Origin: Acinetobacter sp. ANC 7912 | GTDB taxonomy: Bacteria; Pseudomonadota; Gammaproteobacteria; Pseudomonadales; Moraxellaceae | Direction: 5' to 3' | DNA: 64,000 nucleotides | NCBI RefSeq assembly: GCF_039862785.1 | Contig: NZ_CP156795.1 | Span: 310,001 to 374,000 of the forward strand | Shown here: positions 57,904 through 64,000 of the stretch, in pieces | Numbering within the stretch: the first letter of the stretch is position 1 | How the letters are laid out: each line of letters starts with the position of its first letter | Program-made: the position numbers and the translations under genes | The notes under the pieces: model-generated | Told to the model about the DNA's origin: nothing | The model's database searches: none | Seen by the model: only the letters and a program-made list of their open reading frames with translations

Positions 57904-58260
57904 ATGAAAACTACTCAAAAGGGTTTTACTCTTATTGAATTAATGATCGTTGTAGCGATCATCGGTATTTTGGCTGCGATTGCACTTCCGGCTTACCGTG
58001 ACTATATGCAAAAGTCTGCAAATAGCGCATGTTTAGCTGAAGCCAAAGCTTATGTAGGAACTGCGGTTGCTGATGCTGCGAATGGTGATACACCTACAGC
58101 GTTTGCTGGTAAAGCTTGTGCTACGGGGCAATCTATTAGCATAACAGATTATACTGGCAATGCTGATAAAGAGTTTACACCAATTGAACGCGGCAATGCT
58201 TCATTGAAGAAAAAATCAATTTGTAAAGCTGGTACAGGTTCATGTGAATTAGAATCTTAA
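57904..58260 (+). CDS. pilA: Type IV major pilin PilA
   Basis: A 118-residue prepilin. The leader MKTTQKG ends before Phe, and the class III signal [21 protein letters not shown] has the invariant Glu5 of the mature protein. The mature pilin is 111 residues, short for a major pilin, with four cysteines (C43, C72, C107, C114). The last pair can close a C-terminal D-region. The very last residue is serine. In some Acinetobacter and Pseudomonas pilins a C-terminal serine is the O-glycosylation site. The start at 57904 has GGAGA upstream (the frame extends to a GTG at 57892). A terminator follows, then a glycan locus. Confidence 0.93.
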   Translation: MKTTQKGFTLIELMIVVAIIGILAAIALPAYRDYMQKSANSACLAEAKAYVGTAVADAANGDTPTAFAGKACATGQSISITDYTGNADKEFTPIERGNASLKKKSICKAGTGSCELES

Positions 58261-58290
58261 TTCATTTTTGATGATTTTAAATTTAATTTA

Positions 58291-58323
58291 AAAGGAAAGT
58301 ACTTTCGAGTGCTTTCCTTTTTT
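58291..58323 (+). terminator. Rho-independent terminator after pilA
   Basis: AAAGGAAAGTACT / AGTGCTTTCCTTT stem (one T-G pair) with a TTCG loop and a T run, 30 bases after the pilA stop. Partial read-through could feed the downstream membrane glycosyltransferase gene, for which no separate promoter was identified. Confidence 0.9.
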
Positions 58324-58362
58324 ACATTATTAAATAAAAAATATGAGTTAGGATAAGTAAGG

Positions 58363-60186
58363 GTGAAGTTTAGAATCACTGTTTTAATAATAAGTTTTTT
58401 TGCAATACTATTATATTTACCGGGACTGAATGGTGATTTTATACTGGATGATAATCCATCTATATTGCAAAATAATATTTTATATTTAGATCAATTTAGT
58501 TTAGAACAATTAATTTATGCAAGTTTAAGCTTCCATCATGGTCATGGTGAACGGGCACTGCCTATGTTGACCTTTGCACTCGATTATTGGCGTGCAGGTG
58601 CTATGGATGCTTATACTTTTAAATCAACCAATCTATTTATTCATTTTATTAGTATTCTCGTATTGGTCGGGTTTCTGAAAAAGTTATTTATTTTACTTCA
58701 AATACAAGAAAAACAAGCAAGTTATTGGGCTTTGGTTCTTGCAACTATTTGGGCAATTCATCCAATACAAGTATCTTCCATTTTATATGTTGTACAGCGT
58801 ATGCAGACCATGACTACTCTGTTTATTTTTGCAGGGTTATGGGCTTACCTAAGCATGCGACATAATCAAATACAAGGAAAAGGATACTATTTTTATGGTA
58901 GTACTGTCGTTGTTTTGTGGTTCTTTGCTTTAATGTGTAAGGAAGATGCAGTTTTATTTCCCTTATATCTTTTGGTTTTAGAACTCACAGTATTAAGATT
59001 TAATGCAGCTGAACTAAAAATTAGCAAGGGCTTGAAACAGTGTTATACACTGTTTGGTATTAGTGCAGTCCTATTATTTATCTTTTTTGTGATACCGAAT
59101 CATTGGTATTGGGAAAGTTACCCTGGTCGTGATTTTTCAAGTTTAGAGCGATTGCTGACCCAGACTCGAGTGCTTGTTATGTATATTGGGCAAATGTTGT
59201 TACCTATACCAAGTGCGTTCCCTTTTATCTATGATACTTATCCAGTATCACGTGGACTTTTTTCACCTTGGACGACCATAATCTCATTGAGTTTTTTAGT
59301 CACGCTTTTTATATGGGCAATCAAGTGGCGTAATAAAAGACCATTATTTGCATTTGGCATATTATTGTTCTTTGCTGGTCATTTTTTAACAAGTAATATT
59401 GTCGGGTTAGAGCTTATCTTTGAACATCGTAATCACTTTCCATTAATTGGTATAATTTTGGCAGTTTTTGACTTATTGAGATTGATTGCTGAAAAATATG
59501 CTATGACACGTAAATTAAAAATAATAAGCTATATATTCGTTGTGGGATTTTGTTTGTCTAGTACAGCAACACTAGCTTATGTATGGGGAGATAGTGTGCT
59601 TTTAGGGAAAAAAATGACACAAGCGGAACCCACGTCTGTGCGTGCATGGAATCAATATGCTACGGTCTATTTTAGACGATATAATCAGACTAAAAAGAAA
59701 ACTGAATTATACAATGCTATTGCCGTAACAGAGGAAGCAAAACAATATATACAGTCTGCTTCTTTAGATGGAAATATTATTATTTATAAAAGTTTGCTTG
59801 GAACTGATGATGGAAAGGATTGGGAAAATTATTATAAAAGTTTAAGGTCAACTCCAGAGGGATGGTCAAGAAAGCAGTCATTATATTTGTTGATGGATAA
59901 TGTACGCAAAGGCTATACGATAGATATTCCTCAACTTAACAAAGCGATTAAGACTTATGCAGAATCATCAAATTTAGCGGAACAGGATTATTTACAACTT
60001 GCAATTTTCGTTTACCAATACGGTAAAAATTCTTCATTAGCGCTAGAGTTATTTAAGAAAGCGATACCACCCCATTTAGTACATGATCAAAATAACCAAG
60101 AAATTTTGAATGCTTTATTAGAGCAAAATAAAGCAAACAAGGATTATGTAGATTGGATTAAACTAATGCAAAGTAGAAATAGCTAA
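58363..60186 (+). CDS. TMTC-like GT-C membrane glycosyltransferase next to pilA
   Basis: A 607-residue polytopic protein with roughly ten hydrophobic segments in the first 410 residues, then a soluble helical, TPR-like region (about 425-607). The first loop has the acidic pair typical of GT-C enzymes (FILDDNPS, D29-D30). HPIQVSSILYVVQRMQTM (133-150), CKEDAVLFP (192-200) and EHRNHFP (354-360) are characteristic of the TMTC/DUF1736-type O-glycosyltransferase family. It therefore probably transfers a sugar from a polyprenyl-linked donor to protein. Position directly after pilA suggests the pilin as acceptor. It is unlike TfpO/PglL (Wzy_C) ligases. Start GTG 58363, with AGGA upstream. AT-rich. 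Confidence 0.75.
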   Translation: MKFRITVLIISFFAILLYLPGLNGDFILDDNPSILQNNILYLDQFSLEQLIYASLSFHHGHGERALPMLTFALDYWRAGAMDAYTFKSTNLFIHFISILVLVGFLKKLFILLQIQEKQASYWALVLATIWAIHPIQVSSILYVVQRMQTMTTLFIFAGLWAYLSMRHNQIQGKGYYFYGSTVVVLWFFALMCKEDAVLFPLYLLVLELTVLRFNAAELKISKGLKQCYTLFGISAVLLFIFFVIPNHWYWESYPGRDFSSLERLLTQTRVLVMYIGQMLLPIPSAFPFIYDTYPVSRGLFSPWTTIISLSFLVTLFIWAIKWRNKRPLFAFGILLFFAGHFLTSNIVGLELIFEHRNHFPLIGIILAVFDLLRLIAEKYAMTRKLKIISYIFVVGFCLSSTATLAYVWGDSVLLGKKMTQAEPTSVRAWNQYATVYFRRYNQTKKKTELYNAIAVTEEAKQYIQSASLDGNIIIYKSLLGTDDGKDWENYYKSLRSTPEGWSRKQSLYLLMDNVRKGYTIDIPQLNKAIKTYAESSNLAEQDYLQLAIFVYQYGKNSSLALELFKKAIPPHLVHDQNNQEILNALLEQNKANKDYVDWIKLMQSRNS

Positions 60187-60243
60187 TTTTGTTTTAAAAT
60201 ATTTATTTATGTGTGTTGTTTGAAATTTATATAGGGGCTCAAA

Positions 60244-61104
60244 ATGAATTCTGAAATGTGGATATCCATTGTTATACCTGCAAAGAATGAAGAGGGAAGC
60301 ATTGGGAAAACAATTTCAGGTATTCAGTTGTTAGGTCTAAATATTGAGATTGTCGTAGTCAATGACGGCTCTACAGATAATACGAAAGTAATAGCAGAAA
60401 ATGCAGGAGCTAAAGTCGTTTCACATCCATATTCTAAAGGTAATGGTGCAGCCATAAAGACTGGCGCCCGCCATGCAACGGGAGATGTAATCGTTTTTAT
60501 GGATGCAGATGGACAACATGATCCAAATGATATTCCTGGATTATTAAAAAAAATAGAAGAGGGATATGATCTAGTTGTAGGTGCAAGACAGAAAGGTTCT
60601 CAGGCAAGCTTAGGACGTGGGATTGCAAATAGTCTTTATAATAATTTAGCAACCTATATGACGGAACATAAGGTAGAAGACTTAACCTCGGGTTTTCGTG
60701 CAGTACGTGCAGAAAAATTTAGAGAGTTCCTATATTTGTTGCCAAACGGTTTTTCTTATCCAACGACCAGCACGATGGCTTTTTTTAGAGCGGGTTACTC
60801 GGTCACTTATGTACCTATTCATGCGGCTAAACGTATAGGTAAAAGTCATATCAGCCCGATGAAGGATGGGGTGAGATTCTTTTTAATTATCTTTAAAATT
60901 GCGACACTGTTTTCACCTTTAAAAATGTTTTTGCCGATTGCGATTGTTTTGTTCTTAATGGCAACAGGGTGGTATGGTTATACATTATGGGAAATGGGGC
61001 GGTTCACAAATATGAGTGCATTGCTTTATACAGGGAGTATTATGATTTTTTTGATGGGTTTAATATCAGAACAAATTACAGCTTTGATGTATAAAGAGAA
61101 ATAA
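60244..61104 (+). CDS. GT2 family polyprenyl-phosphate-type glycosyltransferase
   Basis: A 286-residue DPM1/GtrB-like enzyme: SIVIPAKNEEGSI at the N-terminus, VVVNDGSTDNT (38-47), the metal-binding DAD in FMDADGQHDP (87-89), then SGFRAVRAE and two C-terminal transmembrane segments (about 217-245 and 258-278). Members of this type typically load a sugar onto undecaprenyl or dolichyl phosphate at the cytoplasmic face. Such a lipid-linked sugar is the kind of donor a GT-C enzyme uses. It lies 57 bases after the GT-C gene and 3 bases before the ABC transporter. AGGGG precedes the ATG. Confidence 0.88.
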   Translation: MNSEMWISIVIPAKNEEGSIGKTISGIQLLGLNIEIVVVNDGSTDNTKVIAENAGAKVVSHPYSKGNGAAIKTGARHATGDVIVFMDADGQHDPNDIPGLLKKIEEGYDLVVGARQKGSQASLGRGIANSLYNNLATYMTEHKVEDLTSGFRAVRAEKFREFLYLLPNGFSYPTTSTMAFFRAGYSVTYVPIHAAKRIGKSHISPMKDGVRFFLIIFKIATLFSPLKMFLPIAIVLFLMATGWYGYTLWEMGRFTNMSALLYTGSIMIFLMGLISEQITALMYKEK

Positions 61105-61107
61105 ACC

Positions 61108-62823
61108 GTGTTAACGAGTTTTAAACAACTTTGGCAAATTTTGTCTCCTCTTGATAAGCATAAATTATTCTATGTTCTAATTTTAATTCTCATCATGGCA
61201 TTGATAGAGTCGACTGGTGTGATTTCAGTGATGCCTTTCTTGGCTGTGTTATCAAATATTGAGGTGATAGAATCGAATTATTATCTAAATCATCTCTATA
61301 AAATTACAGGTACGTCTAATAAACAAAATTTCATACTGCTTTTAGGATTTATTTCCTTAACTATTGTTATATGCTCAACATTATTTAAAATTGTGACACA
61401 GTATGCTGTAAATCGTTTTGCAAGTTTACAGCGACATTATTTTGCGACACGTTTACTCCAAATTTACTTACAGCAAAACTACGAGTTTTTCATTCAACGC
61501 AATAGTTCTACATTAGTTAAAAATATTTTATCTGAGATTGATCAGCTCATTTTAAATATGATTTTGCCTGTATTAACTCTAATATCTTACGGCGTAGTAT
61601 TGATTGCTATGATCAGCATATTGCTTTTATATGATCCACTTATGGCTATTATAACTGCATTAGTAATAGGATTATTTTATGTCAGTATATACACTTTAGT
61701 AAGAAAAAAATTAACTCGAATTGGGCAAGAATTCACTCAAGCAAATCAAGTACGTTACCAGGCTTGCCAAGAGGCATTAATAGGTATTAAAGATGTAATG
61801 ATCAATAATGCCAAACAAGGTTATATTGATCAATTTGAACAATCATCAAGGGTATTTGCTAGACATATTGCGACACGTGATACTTTAGGACAAGTTCCCC
61901 TTAATATTATTGAAACAGTAGGCTATGGTTGCTTAATTGGCCTGGCGATGATTTTAGTAGTTTCTGGTAAAGAAGTCTCACATATTTTTCCTGTACTGGG
62001 TTTGTATGGTTTTTCTGCTTACCGCATGTTACCTGCAGCACAAAATATTTATCGCTCTATTTCACAAATAAAATTTTCTGGTCAGATATTTTCGGTTCTT
62101 CAAGCTGAGTTTTCTATAGAGAACAATAAATATCTTCAATGTGAACATAACCAGAATTTGACTTTAAATTTTGAACATTCTATCTGTATAGAAAATATTA
62201 GTTTTTCATATCCAAATCGTCTGGATCAGCCAGTATTGAAAAATATGAGTTTTAGTATTCCTAAGAATAGCTCTATCGGTATAGTAGGGAAGAGCGGGAG
62301 TGGTAAAAGTACATTGATGGATATTATGTTGGGTTTGCTCACTCCACAAGACGGTCAAATTTTGATTGATGGGGTTAAGTTGAATGATCAGAACATTGCA
62401 GCATGGAGAAACTTAGTTGGTTACGTGCCGCAAAATATTTATTTGGTAGATAAAACAATTGCAGAGAATATCGCTTTTGGTATACCTAAAGAGAATATTG
62501 ATCTAGATCGTGTTGAATATGTGGCTAAATTGGCACAAATTGATGATTTTATTAAAAATCAATTAACTTTAGGTTATTTTAGCATTGTTGGTGAACGAGG
62601 GGTAATGCTGTCAGGCGGGCAAAAGCAACGAATTGGAATAGCTCGTGCATTATATAAAAAACCACAAGTAATTTTTATGGACGAGGCAACAAGTGCTTTG
62701 GATAAAGACACAGAAGAAGCAGTAAATGAAGCAATTCAGCGTTTAGCTGGGAAAGTAACCTTAGTGATCATTGCGCATCGAGAAAGTGCGGTAGCTGGGT
62801 GTGACTGGCTTTTGAAACTATAA
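61108..62823 (+). CDS. PglK/MsbA-like ABC exporter, putative lipid-linked glycan flippase
   Basis: A 571-residue half-transporter with fused membrane and ATPase domains. About six hydrophobic segments lie in the first 330 residues (IESTGVISVMPFLAVLSNIEVIE is close to the PglK N-terminus as I recall it). The nucleotide-binding domain has Walker A GKSGSGKST (394-402), Q-loop YVPQNIYL, signature LSGGQ (501-505), Walker B VIFMDEATSALD (D525, E526) and H-loop IIAHRES. In Campylobacter PglK flips a lipid-linked oligosaccharide for protein glycosylation. Context with a GT2, a GT4 and a GT-C gene supports a similar role. The start is GTG 61108, with only a weak ribosome binding site. Confidence 0.85.
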   Translation: MLTSFKQLWQILSPLDKHKLFYVLILILIMALIESTGVISVMPFLAVLSNIEVIESNYYLNHLYKITGTSNKQNFILLLGFISLTIVICSTLFKIVTQYAVNRFASLQRHYFATRLLQIYLQQNYEFFIQRNSSTLVKNILSEIDQLILNMILPVLTLISYGVVLIAMISILLLYDPLMAIITALVIGLFYVSIYTLVRKKLTRIGQEFTQANQVRYQACQEALIGIKDVMINNAKQGYIDQFEQSSRVFARHIATRDTLGQVPLNIIETVGYGCLIGLAMILVVSGKEVSHIFPVLGLYGFSAYRMLPAAQNIYRSISQIKFSGQIFSVLQAEFSIENNKYLQCEHNQNLTLNFEHSICIENISFSYPNRLDQPVLKNMSFSIPKNSSIGIVGKSGSGKSTLMDIMLGLLTPQDGQILIDGVKLNDQNIAAWRNLVGYVPQNIYLVDKTIAENIAFGIPKENIDLDRVEYVAKLAQIDDFIKNQLTLGYFSIVGERGVMLSGGQKQRIGIARALYKKPQVIFMDEATSALDKDTEEAVNEAIQRLAGKVTLVIIAHRESAVAGCDWLLKL

Positions 62824-62920
62824 ATACTAATTTATCAGGGTTATAAAAAAAGGTTGATTAAAAATATCAGCGATAGCATGAGATGATGTAATCAAGTAGA
62901 TCTATGGAACGTATATAATC

Positions 62921-63955
62921 ATGAAAAAGGTATATGTATTACAATTTAGTCCTTGTAGCTCTGATAATTGTGGTATTGGTAAATACCAAGAAAATTTTAT
63001 GAATATTTTTGCTAATTATGTAGAGATTGAAACAAAATTCTTTGATCCAGGACCTTATAAAACACGCTTAATGAAAAAAGATGAATTCAATGTCGTTAAG
63101 CATAAACTTGCTAAAGAGCTGGAATCGTTTGATATCCTTCATATACAACATGAGTTTGCTCTTTATTCTGGGAGTCAATTTGCTCAAATTATTAACATTG
63201 CAAAGTCTATGGACAAGAAAGTTGTAGTAACAATTCATACTTCTCCAAGCGTGATTCTAAAAAGTACACAATTAAGTAGTTTTATTATCAATTATTTACG
63301 TCAAAAATGGCGCCATTTTAGAATTAATAAAAACCATATTTACCCAATCAGAAAAGCAGATCTATTAATTACTCATAATAAAAATACTAGCAATGATCTA
63401 AATAGGTATGGGATTGAATTAAATAAAATATTACAAATCACAATTCCTGTACTTAAATTGAAGGATTTCAAACATGTAAGTACCGAAATTACAGAGAAGC
63501 TAAAGTGTTCGCCAGAAGATATCATATATGCAATGGTTGGTTTTATGAATGAGCATAAAAATATTACAGATGCAGTAAAGGCGCTGAAATATCTTCCTGA
63601 GCATTATAAGTTTGCGATTATTGGTGGGATGCACCCCCTTGATAAGGGAAATATATATAATGTCATTACAGATCTTATAGATAAGGAAGGGTTAAAACAT
63701 CGAGTGTACATTACTGGTTTTGTGGAAAGTGATGATCAACTTAATGCATTGATTCGTGAAGTTGATATTTGTGTGTATCCCTATAGTAATAGATATTATG
63801 GACAAGCTTCGTCTGGTGCTCTTAACTTGGCTTTTGCAAATGAGTGTCCAGTTATTGCTTATCCTACTGATAGTTTTAAGGAGTTAAACGGTAAGCATCC
63901 GGCTAACACAGCCTTACCAAGCGATCCTATAAGCCTTAATTTAGTTCCCACCTAA
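62921..63955 (+). pseudogene. GT4 family glycosyltransferase, 3' end replaced by an insertion element
   Basis: The reading frame has 344 residues, but only the first 323 or so are its own. The N-terminal domain starts KKVYVLQFSPCSSDNCGIGKYQENF (donor-side loop CGIGKY) and contains DILHIQHEFALY. The C-terminal GT-B domain has YAMVGFMNEHKNITDAVKAL, AIIGGMHP and the nucleotide-sugar site region DICVYPYSNRYYGQASSGALNLAFANECPVIAYP. Family members usually run several dozen residues further. Here the last 21 residues (from about 63890) are read out of the IS66-like left end. The product lacks its C-terminal helices, so activity is doubtful. It lies 97 bases after the ABC gene. Confidence 0.75.
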
Positions 63956-64000
63956 AAACAAGTGGGGACTTAATCCATGAACATGGATATATATTCAGCA
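63891..64000 (+). mobile_element. Left end of a probable IS66-family insertion sequence (partial)
   Basis: From 63891 the sequence begins GTAAGCATCCGGCTAACACA, which matches the GTAAGC-type termini of IS66-family elements as I recall them. The coding pattern of the GT4 stops exactly here. A short leader with GTGGGGA is followed by an ATG at 63977. The right end, target duplication and transposase lie beyond the window, so the family call is provisional. Confidence 0.6.
63977..64000 (+). CDS. First codons of an IS-encoded protein (partial)
   Basis: ATG AAC ATG GAT ATA... gives MNMDIYSA before the window ends. TGGGGA lies about 10 bases upstream, and the position 86 bases from the element's end fits the first ORF of an IS66-type element. 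Too short to identify by sequence. Confidence 0.45.

Overview
The window is chromosomal DNA from a gammaproteobacterium of the genus Acinetobacter (Moraxellaceae). The evidence is gene order and protein style: pilB divergent from tpiA; tpiA-secG followed by tRNA-Leu and initiator tRNAs and then rimP-nusA-infB-rbfA; a short dcw cluster ending at mraY; mrcA divergent from pilMNOPQ-aroK-aroB; and gltBD. The species cannot be fixed from this sequence. Most of the window is conserved housekeeping DNA, with two mobile elements and one accessory glycan locus at the right end.

Layout. 1-7.7 kb holds the start of pilB (minus), tpiA, secG, tRNA-Leu(GAG), four initiator tRNA-Met genes, and rimP-nusA-infB-rbfA. 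7.8-14.0 kb (minus) is a six-gene Mrp-type cation/proton antiporter operon with fused A and B subunits. 14.4-18.1 kb (minus) is hisIE followed by a UvrD-like helicase and a P-loop ATPase with a degenerate active site. 18.3-20.8 kb (minus) holds an SDR oxidoreductase and MetY. 21.1-23.8 kb holds ettA (plus) and two small minus-strand genes. 23.8-25.7 kb (minus) is gltX followed by tRNA-Ala and tRNA-Glu, apparently one transcription unit. 25.8-28.8 kb holds a small exported protein and two tandem sulfate-binding proteins. 29.0-36.2 kb is rsmH-ftsL-ftsI-murE-murF-mraY, and rlmA follows.

At 37.06-38.45 kb an IS4-family element sits in the loop of what was a shared bidirectional terminator between rlmA and mrcA. 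mrcA (minus) diverges from pilMNOPQ, aroK, aroB and a DamX-like gene, all plus (41.2-48.9 kb). gltB and gltD follow a long leader that carries a sigma-54-like promoter, and then come lemA and two TPM-domain genes.

From 57.8 kb to the end is pilA, with a sigma-54-type promoter, followed by a visibly more AT-rich set of genes. These are a TMTC-like GT-C membrane glycosyltransferase, a polyprenyl-phosphate-type GT2, a PglK-like ABC flippase and a GT4. The GT4 is cut short by the left end of a probable IS66-family element that runs off the window.

Functionally the window joins translation and transcription factors, peptidoglycan precursor and polymer synthesis (ftsI, murE, murF, mraY, mrcA), type IV pilus assembly (pilB, pilM-Q, pilA) and glutamate metabolism (gltBD, gltX with its own substrate tRNA). 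The most interesting parts are the putative pilin-linked glycan locus, the helicase/ATPase pair behind hisIE, and the terminator-targeted IS4 insertion.
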